Below, one piece after another: positions 44,659 to 53,940 of a stretch of 64,000 nucleotides of DNA (position 1 is the first letter of the stretch; each line of letters opens with the position of its first letter). Source of the DNA: an uncultured Clostridia bacterium. Lineage in GTDB: Bacteria > Bacillota > Clostridia > Oscillospirales > Ruminococcaceae. Below the pieces are notes generated by a model, which made no database searches, was not told where the DNA came from, and worked only from the letters and a program-made list of their open reading frames with translations. A program made the position numbers and the translations under genes. The stretch is from the NCBI GenBank assembly GCA_944382875.1, contig CALWNQ010000003.1, positions 1 through 64,000 on the forward strand. Reading direction: 5' to 3'.

Positions 44659-46446
44659 TCATGGATTTTTTACGATCAACGGATCGTACCAAAGAGGCTG
44701 CCGCATGCAGACAAGGTCTTTCCGCCGAACGACATTTGTCGGATAAACCGAAGCGGGATCGTTGGAGGTGTCCACCACCATGGATACAAATCCTTCTCCT
44801 TTGGCAGGCATAATGATTTCTTCCCGGGGGAAGTGAAAGGTATCCGGCCCAAAAATGCCGCTTCTTCCAAAATATCCATCCTCGCAGCGATTTGCAAACA
44901 CCATATAACAGTTGTTTTCACCGCCCCGCACTCTCCACAGATGCCAATGAATGGAGGAATACCCTCTTGGAATGGGATAATTGTGCCACGCGGAGGTTCC
45001 TGCAAGCCCATACGGTTCCGGAAATGCCGCCGCGGACGGACACAGCAAGATATCGCAGCCTTGCAGGGCAAGCATTCTGCCGCTTTCCGGAATCATCGCA
45101 TCGGAGCCGGCCATCAGCCCGAGCCGGCCAATCGGAGTATTCACATGGACAAAGGTATCACCCGCTGCAATGCCCCACTGCCGATCGCTTTTGCTGAGAT
45201 GAACCTTTCTGTAAGAGCCAGCCAAACCTTCCGGACCTGTGAGAACAACGGTGTGGAACACCTTCTCTTCGTCCTTTTCCAGAATAGAAGTGCAGATATA
45301 AATGTGATACTGCATTGAATAATCGATCAACGCATTCACGGTCTGCCCAATGAGGTCTTCCGCCATCTCCGCCGCCTCTTTGCCGGAATCAGGCGTACCG
45401 CTCGCGGAAAGCTCCGGAAAAACAATCAGCTCGTTCCCCTCAGCGGCAGCTTTCTCGATAAAAGCTCCCATCCTTTGGAGATTCAATTCCTTTTGATTAA
45501 AAGCGGGACGGAACTGTATGGCGGAGATCCTGGATTTCTTTCCGGAAGGCAGCGGATCGTACCCGTACAACGGGAAAAAGTCGAGCGGATTCCACAGATA
45601 GGGGTTGGAGGAAAGCTCCTTATAAAGCTCCGGACGCCGTTCCTCCATTTTGTCGGTACTGTCGGGAAGTGTTTTCTTTCTCGCCTCATCCAGGTGGATC
45701 ACGCCGTAGCAGATCTCATCGTTTCGATCGACATACGATTGGAGGGTGCCGTCCGGATTGATGAGACAGCTGCCGCCGGAAAACTGCACGGTCCGCTCCA
45801 GACCGCAACGGTTGCTCTCCAACACATAGCACCCATTTTCAAAAGCTCTTGTAATCCAGTAAGGGGCAGGTGTTTTTTCCGCAAGCCAGTTGCTGATATG
45901 AACGATTACATCGGCGCCTTTGACCGCTTCCAGCCGCGCTGTTTCGATAAAATGGATGTCCATACAGATCAGCAGTCCAATATTGCCGATCGGGGTGGAG
46001 AATACCGGATGGCCAAGATCCCCTTGTTTGGTCCATTTTGGCTCCGATATATAGGAATGTGTTTTCCTGTGAACCCCGATTACCCCTTCCGGTCCAATCA
46101 ACACGGCGGAATTATAGTAAAGCTCGGTTTTAGGATCAACCTCCGGCATGCCAACAACAAGATAGCAATCATATTTTTTGGCAATCTCACCGAACAATTC
46201 GGTGGTTTTTCCCGGAATGGTTTCCACAAAAGGAGCAACCTCCTTCCTGTCATACCAGCAATACCCTGTTGTCGCCATTTCAGGCAATGCAATCAGTTTT
46301 GCGCCAGCTTTTGCCGCCTCTTCCACCAACTGCAGCTGGTGCGCAATATTCTCTTCTTTTCGGTACAAAACCGGATCGCAGTTGATCGAAGCCACTTTAT
46401 AACTGGAAAAATGTAAATCACTTTTTGATAAATCTTGGCTACACAT
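44659..46446 (-). CDS. Double-domain nitrilase/amidase-like hydrolase
   Basis: A 595-residue protein of two carbon-nitrogen-hydrolase (nitrilase) domains in tandem. The first (about residues 15-290) has the Glu-Lys-Cys triad: PEMATTGY (Glu56), RKTH (Lys128) and LLICMD (Cys161). The second (about 305-590) has PELSASG (Glu345) and YRKVH but GLMAGSD where the catalytic Cys should be, so the position is Gly447. It should hydrolyse an amide or nitrile through the first domain. I chose 46446 because AAAGGAA lies upstream; a longer start at 46476 falls in the promoter. Divergent from an amide importer. Confidence 0.85.
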   Translation of the reverse strand: MCSQDLSKSDLHFSSYKVASINCDPVLYRKEENIAHQLQLVEEAAKAGAKLIALPEMATTGYCWYDRKEVAPFVETIPGKTTELFGEIAKKYDCYLVVGMPEVDPKTELYYNSAVLIGPEGVIGVHRKTHSYISEPKWTKQGDLGHPVFSTPIGNIGLLICMDIHFIETARLEAVKGADVIVHISNWLAEKTPAPYWITRAFENGCYVLESNRCGLERTVQFSGGSCLINPDGTLQSYVDRNDEICYGVIHLDEARKKTLPDSTDKMEERRPELYKELSSNPYLWNPLDFFPLYGYDPLPSGKKSRISAIQFRPAFNQKELNLQRMGAFIEKAAAEGNELIVFPELSASGTPDSGKEAAEMAEDLIGQTVNALIDYSMQYHIYICTSILEKDEEKVFHTVVLTGPEGLAGSYRKVHLSKSDRQWGIAAGDTFVHVNTPIGRLGLMAGSDAMIPESGRMLALQGCDILLCPSAAAFPEPYGLAGTSAWHNYPIPRGYSSIHWHLWRVRGGENNCYMVFANRCEDGYFGRSGIFGPDTFHFPREEIIMPAKGEGFVSMVVDTSNDPASVYPTNVVRRKDLVCMRQPLWYDPLIVKNP

Positions 46447-46479
46447 ACGACGCTCATTCCTTTCTTCTATTTGCATATT

Positions 46480-46507
46480 ATTATATCAAAAATTTCAAAA
46501 ACAACAA
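46480..46507 (-). promoter_or_regulatory. Promoter of the nitrilase gene
   Basis: On the minus strand TTGTTG (46502-46507) and TATAAT (46480-46485) are 16 bases apart. The predicted start, near 46473, leaves a short leader of about 26 bases before 46446. Confidence 0.6.
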
Positions 46508-46635
46508 CCGTATTATTTTTGGTTATACCATGAATTTTTTTGGATTCTGAATATTATTTCTTTATTTTGCTATTATACAGAATTATTATCTTTATATATT
46601 GTTTTTTTGTTTTTGAAAAATATATTTTTTACGTC

Positions 46636-46667
46636 CAAAATGCAAGCTTATCAACTTCAAAATGCAA
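46636..46667. repeat. Direct repeats CAAAATGCAA, 22 bp apart
   Basis: The 10-base sequence CAAAATGCAA occurs at 46636-46645 and 46658-46667, so the copies start 22 bases apart, two helical turns. They lie about 75-106 bases upstream of the predicted start of the importer operon. AraC-type regulators bind such direct repeats, and this operon contains an AraC-type response regulator (53941-54984), which could be the binder. The functional link is an inference. Confidence 0.5.
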
Positions 46668-46729
46668 AACCCAAAATTTTTCGGGGATTTACAAAAAGAT
46701 ATTTCATGTTCATTTTGAAAACAATGGCG

Positions 46730-46735
46730 TATAAT
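46730..46735 (+). promoter_or_regulatory. -10 box of the amide-importer operon
   Basis: A consensus TATAAT at 46730-46735, 85 bases upstream of the importer's ATG, without a recognisable -35 box at the right distance. A promoter with a strong -10 and weak -35 is typical of activator-dependent regulation. Confidence 0.55.
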
Positions 46736-46819
46736 ATGACCATAGCAAAAACAAACGCAGGTTTGTAAAAGCTGAATTGAAATTGCTTCTGAAAGGAAGA
46801 AAGGTTAGGAGAGATTTTT

Positions 46820-48073
46820 ATGAGATGGAAGAAATTGATGGCAGCATCGGCTATGCTGATTGCGGCGGCACTCACGTTTACCGCCTGCGGATCAACCGGC
46901 GCAAATGAGAGCGGCTCATCCGACAGCGATACCATTAAAATTGCTGTCCTCGAAGACACATCAGGTGATAACTCTCTCGTAGGCGTGCAGAAATATCACG
47001 GCGCCCAGCTTGCGATTGAGGAAATCAACGAGAGCGGCGGTATCCTTGGGAAACAGGTGGAAATGATTTTCTCCGACTGCCAGTCTAATAACAATGTTTA
47101 CCAGGAAATGGCAAACAAGGTAATCCTCGAAGATCAGGTAGACGTCATCATGGGCTGCTACACCAGCGCCTCCCGTGAAGCCATCCGGCCAATCGTTGAA
47201 GAAAACAACGCGCTCCTTTTCTACAACAACCAATACGAAGGCGGCGTTGCTTCTCATAACGTATTCTGCACCGGCGCTGTCCCGGAACATCAGATCACAA
47301 CCCTGATGGAAGGCATGATTAAAGAATATGGCCCCAAGGTGTACATCATTGCGGCTGACTACAACTTTGGTCAGATCAGCGCCATGTGGGTAGAACAGGA
47401 AATCCAGAACAACGGCGGCGAGCTGGTTGGCGAGGAATTCATTCCGCTTGAGGTTTCCCAGTTCTCCAGCACGATTGCAAACATTCAGGCCGCACAGCCC
47501 GATGTCCTGGTAACACTGCTTGTTGGTACCGCGCAATCTTCCTTCTATGAACAGTGGGGCACTTCCGGTATCGAAGGATGTCCGATGGCATCAACCGTAA
47601 ACATTGCACAGGGCTATGAGCATCTCCGCTTTAATCCCCCCGCACTGGAAAACATGTATGTAACCGCTACCTATGTAGAGGAACTGGACACCCCGGCTTC
47701 CAACGATTTCAAGGATAGATGGCACGCAATGTTCCCGGATGAGCCGTATATCGGAATGGAAGCGGAAGCAGAATATACCGGCGTTTACCTGTATAAGGCC
47801 GCCGTGGAAAAAGCGGGAACAACCGATGTAGAAGCGGTCATCGACGCATTGGAATCGGGAGAAATCAGCTTTGATGGTCCTGCGGGCACCGTAACCATTG
47901 ACGGGGCGACTCATCACGCCATCCGCAATGTTTACCTCTTCAAATGCAACGCGGATCACAGTCTGACTTTGGAAGAAACCTGGGAAGCTGTAAAACCGGA
48001 TTGGCTCTCTTCTGTAATGGGAATTGACCTCCGTGTAGAAGCTCCCAACGAACAGTATACCCCTCTCGACTAA
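46820..48073 (+). CDS. urtA: Lipoprotein substrate-binding protein, UrtA/amide-binding type
   Basis: A 417-residue periplasmic-binding-fold lipoprotein: a signal peptide with lipobox LTFTAC near residue 23, then a Ser/Gly-rich linker. The core reads KIAVLEDTSGDNSLVG and YHGAQLAIEEINESGG, typical of the branched-chain/urea/short-amide (AmiC-like) class. GGAGAG lies six bases before the ATG. In the operon it is followed by two permeases and two ATPases. Substrate is probably urea or a short amide (a formamide-type FmdD role fits the downstream formamidase). Confidence 0.88.
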   Translation: MRWKKLMAASAMLIAAALTFTACGSTGANESGSSDSDTIKIAVLEDTSGDNSLVGVQKYHGAQLAIEEINESGGILGKQVEMIFSDCQSNNNVYQEMANKVILEDQVDVIMGCYTSASREAIRPIVEENNALLFYNNQYEGGVASHNVFCTGAVPEHQITTLMEGMIKEYGPKVYIIAADYNFGQISAMWVEQEIQNNGGELVGEEFIPLEVSQFSSTIANIQAAQPDVLVTLLVGTAQSSFYEQWGTSGIEGCPMASTVNIAQGYEHLRFNPPALENMYVTATYVEELDTPASNDFKDRWHAMFPDEPYIGMEAEAEYTGVYLYKAAVEKAGTTDVEAVIDALESGEISFDGPAGTVTIDGATHHAIRNVYLFKCNADHSLTLEETWEAVKPDWLSSVMGIDLRVEAPNEQYTPLD

Positions 48074-48094
48074 TGATACAGTAGATTGAGAAGT

Positions 48095-48122
48095 TGGCCG
48101 CCGGAATGAAAACCGGCGGCCA
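48095..48122 (+). other. Intergenic hairpin between binding protein and permease
   Basis: A perfect 10-bp GC-rich stem (TGGCCGCCGG at 48095-48104 with CCGGCGGCCA at 48113-48122), 8-base loop, no U-tract. It lies 22 bases after the urtA stop in the 153-base gap. It likely stabilises the urtA mRNA and reduces read-through to the permease genes, as seen in many importers. Confidence 0.6.
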
Positions 48123-48226
48123 TACGCAAAAATCCGGAAAATTCCGAATTACAGGATTCTTCATAAGCATCATCCTGCAACCCGCTCTTTTCTGTATCAG
48201 GAAAAAACTATATGGGAGGAAAGAGA

Positions 48227-49108
48227 ATGTCCTATTTGTATCAATTCTGCAACAATTTCTCATTTCTGATACTTTCCGCAATCGGTCTGTCGATCATATT
48301 CGGTATGATGGGAATTATCAACCTTGCGCACGGCGAATTCATCATGTTAGGCGCGTATATCACAACCTTTCTGGCAACAGCAGGCGTCCCCCTTCCTGTC
48401 GCTATCCTGATCGGGGCTCTTGGCACCGGGGTTTTCGGGTTCCTGATCGATAGATTGATTATCAGTCATCTGTATAACAGGCCGCTCGACTCAGTTGTGG
48501 CAACATGGGGAATCAGCCTGATTATGTGTCAGGGAATGCGGATCCTTTTTGGCTCCTCCATTCCCGGAACCTCGACACCGCTTGGATCCTTCTCGATTGG
48601 TGACGGTAAATATTCCGTTTACAGAATTTTACTCGCGGTCATCGCACTTCTTGTCGTTGTAGCAGTCTATTTCATCTTTATGCACACCAAAATCGGCCTT
48701 CATGCAAGAGCAACCATGCAGAACAGTTCGATTGCGAGCAGCATGGGCGTAAACTCCAATAAAATGTATGCGCTCACCTTTGCGTTCGGTTCTGCGCTTG
48801 CCGGGTTCTGCGGCGGCCTTTATGCTCCGACCATGTCGATTACACCGGACATCGGCAGCAACTTTATGATGGAGAGCTTTGTAACAGTTATCGTCGGCGG
48901 AACCAACCCGCTTGTCGGCACCGTACTTTCCGGCGGCGTTCTCGGATTGGTCCGCAGCTTTTTGGAGATGAACATGGGAACCTTTGCAGGACGCGTTGGA
49001 CTGCTTGTGGTGGCAATCCTGTTCATCCGGCTTGTTCCCAAAGGCTTTTCCGGCCTGGTTGACAACATTAGAAAGAAAATGGAAGTGAAGAAGCATGCGA
49101 AAAACTAA
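48227..49108 (+). CDS. urtB: Urea/amide ABC permease UrtB-like
   Basis: A 293-residue membrane protein of the LivH/UrtB type with about eight hydrophobic segments. IIFGMMGIINLAHGEFIMLG near the N-terminus is the classic signature of this permease family, and GLHARATMQNSSIASSMGVN is its cytoplasmic loop. The ATG at 48227 is preceded by GGGAGG at 48214-48219; an upstream ATG at 48212 lies within that site. It pairs with UrtC as the translocation channel. Confidence 0.92.
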   Translation: MSYLYQFCNNFSFLILSAIGLSIIFGMMGIINLAHGEFIMLGAYITTFLATAGVPLPVAILIGALGTGVFGFLIDRLIISHLYNRPLDSVVATWGISLIMCQGMRILFGSSIPGTSTPLGSFSIGDGKYSVYRILLAVIALLVVVAVYFIFMHTKIGLHARATMQNSSIASSMGVNSNKMYALTFAFGSALAGFCGGLYAPTMSITPDIGSNFMMESFVTVIVGGTNPLVGTVLSGGVLGLVRSFLEMNMGTFAGRVGLLVVAILFIRLVPKGFSGLVDNIRKKMEVKKHAKN

Positions 49109-50135
49109 AATGCAATTTTCCCTCGGTTCCGAGAATATCATCACCGTTTTGCTGCTTGTGGCAGGTGCCATCCTTCCGTTTTTCCTCAGCACATACCGGG
49201 TCAGCATCTTTTCCTATTTCTTTACAAGCGCAATTCTTGGGCTGAGCATCTCATTCATATGGGGCTACACAGGAATTTTCAGCTTTGGCCAGGCCGCGTT
49301 TTTCGGCATTGGTGGGTATACATACGGCATCCTTTCTAAGCTGTTTGACAACAACGCGCTCACACCGGTGGCGCTTGTTGCCGGTGTCGCGCTTGCGGCG
49401 GCCGTTGCAGCGATTCTTGCCTGGTTCATGTTCTACGGTGGAATCAACGACGTTTTTGTCGGATTGATTACCATGTGCTTCACCATAGCGCTCTCGACCT
49501 TTTTGGGGCAGACGGCGGGCTCCGAATGGAAAATCGGCGACGTTTCCCTTGGCGGTTTCAACGGCATTACCAAAATTCCCACCCTTTACTTTGGCTCCTA
49601 TAAATGCGACAAAGTGACCTTTTACTATGTGACCTTCCTGATTCTCGCCGCAATTTATATCGCGCTCCTTTTGCTCAAAAAGACCAAAGCGGGTTATTCT
49701 CTTCTGGCAATCCGTGAAAACAGAACCCGCAGCGAGCTTTTTGGCTACAATGTTCCCAAAATCCAGGTAATCGTATTTACCATCGGCGGCGCCATTGCCG
49801 GTATTGCCGGCGTTTTGTACGCGGCATGGGGCAATTACATCACCCCCAGTAACCTGGACCTGTCCGCCTCTACCCTGGTCGTCGTACTGGTTGCGGCAGG
49901 CGGAAGAAAAAACCCAACAGCAGCCTTGATCTTTACCATTGCTTATTCCATTATCGCAAACACACTCTCTTCCAGCGGCAGCCAATACGCCCTGGTAATT
50001 CTGGGACTGATCCTGATTCTGGTAATTCTCTTTGTCCCCAACGGAATTATTACGGCTGCATTTGACGGCATTGACAGCGCATGGCGCAAATTTACGGGCA
50101 AAAAAACCGAATCCGAGGGAGGTGAAACCGCATGA
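49095..50135 (+). CDS. urtC: Urea/amide ABC permease UrtC-like
   Basis: A 346-residue LivM/UrtC-type membrane protein with about ten hydrophobic segments. SFIWGYTGIFSFGQAAFFGIG is the family signature, and LLAIRENRTRSELFGYN is the ATPase-docking loop. It overlaps urtB by 14 bases, implying coupled translation, and overlaps urtD by four bases (ATGA). Partner of UrtB. Confidence 0.92.
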   Translation: MRKTKMQFSLGSENIITVLLLVAGAILPFFLSTYRVSIFSYFFTSAILGLSISFIWGYTGIFSFGQAAFFGIGGYTYGILSKLFDNNALTPVALVAGVALAAAVAAILAWFMFYGGINDVFVGLITMCFTIALSTFLGQTAGSEWKIGDVSLGGFNGITKIPTLYFGSYKCDKVTFYYVTFLILAAIYIALLLLKKTKAGYSLLAIRENRTRSELFGYNVPKIQVIVFTIGGAIAGIAGVLYAAWGNYITPSNLDLSASTLVVVLVAAGGRKNPTAALIFTIAYSIIANTLSSSGSQYALVILGLILILVILFVPNGIITAAFDGIDSAWRKFTGKKTESEGGETA

Positions 50136-50863
50136 GCAGCGAGACAAACGAAAAAGTATTGCTTGAGCTCATCAAGGTTTCCAAGCAGTTTGGCGGTATC
50201 CAGGCGGTTGAAGATTTTGATTTGAAAATCCAAAAAGGTGATCTTCACTGTCTCATTGGCCCCAACGGAGCAGGAAAAACGACCGTATTCAAACTGATTA
50301 CCGGGCAGTATCCCGTTTCATCAGGCCGTATCAAATTTAAAGGCAAAGACATCACCTCGATGAGCGCATCCAAACGGGCGCGAATCGGCATGAGCATTAA
50401 AATGCAGGTCCCCGGCGTTTTTGAAGAGCTCACCCTGCGGGAAAACATCCGAATCGCGGCGGGAAACTATACAAACGCCGCCGACCTCGACGCCGAAACA
50501 GAGCGGCTGATCAAACTGGTAAAGCTGGACACCATTGGCAACCCGCCTGTCCGGAATATGTCTCACGGGCAGCAGCAGTGGCTCGAAATTGCCATGGCGC
50601 TTTCCTCCAACCCCGAGATTCTTCTGCTGGACGAACCGGCCGCAGGAATGGGCCCGGAAGAAACGGCATTTACCGCAGATCTTGTCAATGAACTCAACGC
50701 ACAGGGACTCACCATTCTCTTTATTGAGCACGACATGGACTTTGTCAAGCAGATTGCCCGGAATGTTACCGTTCTGCATTACGGAAAAAAATTCGCCGAA
50801 GGTACGGTGGAAGAAATCAGCAACAATCCGGCCGTCAAACAAATCTATCTGGGAAATGTATGA
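50132..50863 (+). CDS. urtD: ABC ATPase UrtD-like
   Basis: A 243-residue ATPase of the LivG/UrtD type. Walker A GPNGAGKTT, signature MSHGQQQWLEIAMAL, and Walker B ILLLDEPAAGMG are intact, and the MSHGQQQ form is characteristic of UrtD. ATG overlaps the urtC stop. Energises transport of the urea or amide together with UrtE. Confidence 0.93.
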   Translation: MSSETNEKVLLELIKVSKQFGGIQAVEDFDLKIQKGDLHCLIGPNGAGKTTVFKLITGQYPVSSGRIKFKGKDITSMSASKRARIGMSIKMQVPGVFEELTLRENIRIAAGNYTNAADLDAETERLIKLVKLDTIGNPPVRNMSHGQQQWLEIAMALSSNPEILLLDEPAAGMGPEETAFTADLVNELNAQGLTILFIEHDMDFVKQIARNVTVLHYGKKFAEGTVEEISNNPAVKQIYLGNV

Positions 50864-50878
50864 GAGGAGGGCAGCTAT

Positions 50879-51580
50879 ATGATACTGGAAGTAAAAAATG
50901 TCACGTCCGGCTATGACAGGGTTATGATCGTCAACAACGTCAGCATTTCCATTGACAAAGGAGAAATCGTATCCATCATCGGCCGAAACGGCGTTGGCAA
51001 ATCCACCCTGATGAAAACATTGATTGGCCTGCTCAAAACCTCATCCGGCGAGATTGATTTTGACGGCGCAAATATCACCAAAATGAAAGCGCACAACCGC
51101 GCAAAATCCGGCATCGGCTATGTTCCGCAGGGACACGGGATCTTCCCGAACCTCACCGTTGAAGAAAACCTAAAGATGGGCACCATGATCAACTCGGATG
51201 GCACACAGAAAAATTTTGAAATGGTGTACGATTATTTCCCGCGCCTTGCCGAAAGAAAAAAACAGATGGCGGGCAGCATGAGCGGCGGCGAGCAGGCGAT
51301 GCTCTCCATCGGGAGAGTCCTTACGGGGAATCCGAAGATCCTGCTGCTGGATGAACCTTCGGAAGGCGTTCAGCCCAACATTGTGTCGCAAATGGGAGAA
51401 ATCGTTTATAAAATCAGCTCTGAGCTGGGGCTGACCGTTCTGATGGTGGAACAGCACATGGGGTTGATCCAGCAGATTACCGAGCGCGCCTATGTTCTGG
51501 ACAAAGGCGCGATCATCGCCTCCCTTTCTCAAGAGGAAGTCAAGGACAATCAGATTATCAAACAATATCTTACGGTATAA
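50879..51580 (+). CDS. urtE: ABC ATPase UrtE-like
   Basis: A 233-residue ATPase of the LivF/UrtE type. Walker A GRNGVGKST, signature MSGGEQAMLSIGR, and Walker B ILLLDEPSEGVQP are all intact. It is preceded by GAGGAGGG, 15 bases after urtD. Completes the five-part importer. Confidence 0.93.
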   Translation: MILEVKNVTSGYDRVMIVNNVSISIDKGEIVSIIGRNGVGKSTLMKTLIGLLKTSSGEIDFDGANITKMKAHNRAKSGIGYVPQGHGIFPNLTVEENLKMGTMINSDGTQKNFEMVYDYFPRLAERKKQMAGSMSGGEQAMLSIGRVLTGNPKILLLDEPSEGVQPNIVSQMGEIVYKISSELGLTVLMVEQHMGLIQQITERAYVLDKGAIIASLSQEEVKDNQIIKQYLTV

Positions 51581-51611
51581 TCCGAATTTATTTTGAAAGG
51601 AAGCAGTTATC

Positions 51612-52523
51612 ATGACCGAAATCAGACAAAAACCCGGCACTTATTCCTATGCGTTCAGCAAATACCTGGAACCGGTTGCCCGGGTAAAATGCGGGGAAAC
51701 CGTCATCATTCACACACTCGACGCCTTTGAGGATAAAATCTCAAAGGAAACCGACTCCCCGACCAAAATCCTGGGCAAATACCTGAACCCGCAAACCGGT
51801 CCGATTTATATCGAAGGGGCAGAGCCAGGCGACACCCTTGTCGTAGAAATTCTGGATATCGAGGCAGACCGGGATTATGCAGTCAGCTGCAACATTCCCG
51901 AATTTGGCGGCCTGGTCTCCACGCCGACTACCAAATTCTTAAACCCCCCGCTGCAGGAAAAGGTTTGGATTTACAAAAAAGAAGGGAACATGTTTAAATG
52001 CAACGACAAACTCTGCTTTCCGTGGCGTCCCTTCTTCGGAACGATTGCAACCGCTCCAGAAATGGAAGCGCTTTCCGCGCTCACACCTTTTAACCAGGGC
52101 GGCAACATGGATGTCACCGACGTGTGTCCCGGCAACAAAATCCACCTGCCGGTAGCCTGCGAAGGCGCGATGTTTTATCTCGGCGACTGCCATGCACGCC
52201 AGGGTGACGGCGAGCTCATCGGCACCGCATTGGAAATCAACGGAAAAGCTACCGTGAAATTTTCGCTGATTAAAGGAAAATCCATCAAATGGCCCAGAAT
52301 TGAAAACGACGAATACATGATGACCATCGGCAGCGCAAAACCAATGGAAGACGCCGCGCGGATCGCCTATGTCGAGCTGGTCCACTGGATGTGTGAATAC
52401 GGATGGGACGAACTTGAGGCATATGAAGCTCTGAGCCAGTGCGGCGAGATGTATGTGGGAAATATGGTCGATACCTTCTACTCGCTGGTGGCAAAGGTCA
52501 AAAAGGAGTATGTCATGCGGTAA
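51612..52523 (+). CDS. fmdA: Acetamidase/formamidase
   Basis: A 303-residue FmdA/AmdA-family amidohydrolase. YIEGAEPGDTLVVEI near residue 60 and YLGDCHARQGDGELIGT near residue 190 are family signatures. It hydrolyses formamide or acetamide to ammonia and the acid. AAAGGAAG precedes the ATG, and it follows urtE after 31 bases, so ammonia release is tied to import. The neighbour downstream is glutamine synthetase, which would assimilate the ammonia. Confidence 0.9.
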   Translation: MTEIRQKPGTYSYAFSKYLEPVARVKCGETVIIHTLDAFEDKISKETDSPTKILGKYLNPQTGPIYIEGAEPGDTLVVEILDIEADRDYAVSCNIPEFGGLVSTPTTKFLNPPLQEKVWIYKKEGNMFKCNDKLCFPWRPFFGTIATAPEMEALSALTPFNQGGNMDVTDVCPGNKIHLPVACEGAMFYLGDCHARQGDGELIGTALEINGKATVKFSLIKGKSIKWPRIENDEYMMTIGSAKPMEDAARIAYVELVHWMCEYGWDELEAYEALSQCGEMYVGNMVDTFYSLVAKVKKEYVMR

Positions 52524-52556
52524 CGATTGCCGTTTACAGAGAGGACTGGTGTAGAA

Positions 52557-53891
52557 ATGAGCTTCAGCTACGAAGATATCCAAAAGATCATTGAGGAAAA
52601 TGACGTCGAGTTTATCAGGCTGCAATTCACGGATATTCTCGGGCATATCAAAAATGTCGCCATTCCGCGATCCCAGCTCGATAATGCGCTGAACAACAAA
52701 ATCATGTTTGACGGCTCATCGATTGAGGGATTTTCAAGGGTGGAGGAGTCGGATATGTACCTCCGGCCGGATATCGATACCTTTTCCCTAATTCCCTGGC
52801 GTCCCAAACAGCACAGTGTTGCCAGGATGATTTGCGGTGTTTACACTCCCGACGGGGATCCTTTTGAAGGAGATCCCCGATACCGGCTGATGAAAGCGAT
52901 TGACAAAGCGGAAGGGCTGGGCTATACTTTTAACGTGGGAGCAGAATGTGAGTTTTTCCTTTTTCACACCAATGAATTCGGTCAGCCCACTACGGTGACC
53001 CATGATACATCAAGCTATTTTGACTTGGAACCGTTGGATCTTGGTGGTGAGGTTAGAAGAAAGATTGTATTGGCTCTGGAAGAAATGGGATTTGAAATTG
53101 AAACTTCTCACCATGAGGTTGCGAAAGGTCAGCATGAGGTGGACTTTAAATACAGCGAAGCACTTCGTTCAGCCGATAACATCATGACCTTTCAATATGC
53201 GGTCAAATCCATTGCAAAGCAGAATAATCTGTACGCCACCTTCCTTCCCAAACCGATGGAGGGAATGAACGGGTCGGGAATGCATATCAATATGTCCCTT
53301 TTTAAAAACGGACTAAATGCGTTTTACGACAAAAACGATCCCGCTGCCCGCGGCCTGAGCGCGGAGGCATACAGCTTTATCGCCGGGATTATGAAGCATA
53401 TCAAGGCCATCACCGCGATTGGCAACCCGCTTGTCAACTCCTATAAACGGCTTGTATCTGGATATGAGGCGCCGGTTCACATTGCCTGGTCCTGCAAAAA
53501 CCGCAGCCCCCTCATCCGTATCCCTGCAACAAGAGGAGGTGCAACCAGAGCGGAACTTCGTTCCCCCGATCCTGCCGCCAACCCCTACCTCGTTCTTGCC
53601 TGCTGCTTGGAAGCGGGCCTTGACGGGATTCAAAACCACCTTGCAGTGCCGCAGGAAGTTACCGACAACATTTTTGACCTGTCCGAAGAGGAGCTTTTGC
53701 AAAAAGGTATTGATTCGCTCCCGGCAAGCCTTGAGGAAGCCCTTCAGGAGCTGGAAAAGGATACATTAATCCGCGAGGCAATCGGCGAACATATTTATCA
53801 GCACTTTATGCAGATTAAAAAAGAGGAGTGCCGCGGTTATGCACATCAGATCAGCCAGTGGGAAATCGACCATTACCTGAACCTGTATTGA
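52557..53891 (+). CDS. glnA: Glutamine synthetase, type I
   Basis: A 444-residue glutamine synthetase of the GSI-alpha size. It contains FDGSSIEGF, MNGSGMHINM, KRLVSGYEAPVHIAWS and the active-site block RIPATRGGATRAELRSPDPA. It makes glutamine from glutamate, ammonia and ATP, and its place after the formamidase suggests nitrogen assimilation from amides. The ATG at 52557 is chosen because the family begins with the short SFSYEDIQ segment; a longer frame to 52527 is unlikely. No NifH/GlnK-like regulator is adjacent. Confidence 0.95.
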   Translation: MSFSYEDIQKIIEENDVEFIRLQFTDILGHIKNVAIPRSQLDNALNNKIMFDGSSIEGFSRVEESDMYLRPDIDTFSLIPWRPKQHSVARMICGVYTPDGDPFEGDPRYRLMKAIDKAEGLGYTFNVGAECEFFLFHTNEFGQPTTVTHDTSSYFDLEPLDLGGEVRRKIVLALEEMGFEIETSHHEVAKGQHEVDFKYSEALRSADNIMTFQYAVKSIAKQNNLYATFLPKPMEGMNGSGMHINMSLFKNGLNAFYDKNDPAARGLSAEAYSFIAGIMKHIKAITAIGNPLVNSYKRLVSGYEAPVHIAWSCKNRSPLIRIPATRGGATRAELRSPDPAANPYLVLACCLEAGLDGIQNHLAVPQEVTDNIFDLSEEELLQKGIDSLPASLEEALQELEKDTLIREAIGEHIYQHFMQIKKEECRGYAHQISQWEIDHYLNLY

Positions 53892-53940
53892 TCCCCTTCT
53901 CCTGCCCCACATATTTTACCCTGATAAGGAATGACTGCCC

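Larger units (their letters stand above)
46447..46819. other. Intergenic region between the nitrilase and the amide-importer operon
   Basis: 373 bases, strongly AT-rich, with no gene. It holds divergent promoters (46480-46507 for the nitrilase, 46730-46735 for the importer) and a pair of direct repeats at 46636-46667. Beyond these I see no other signal. Confidence 0.6.
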
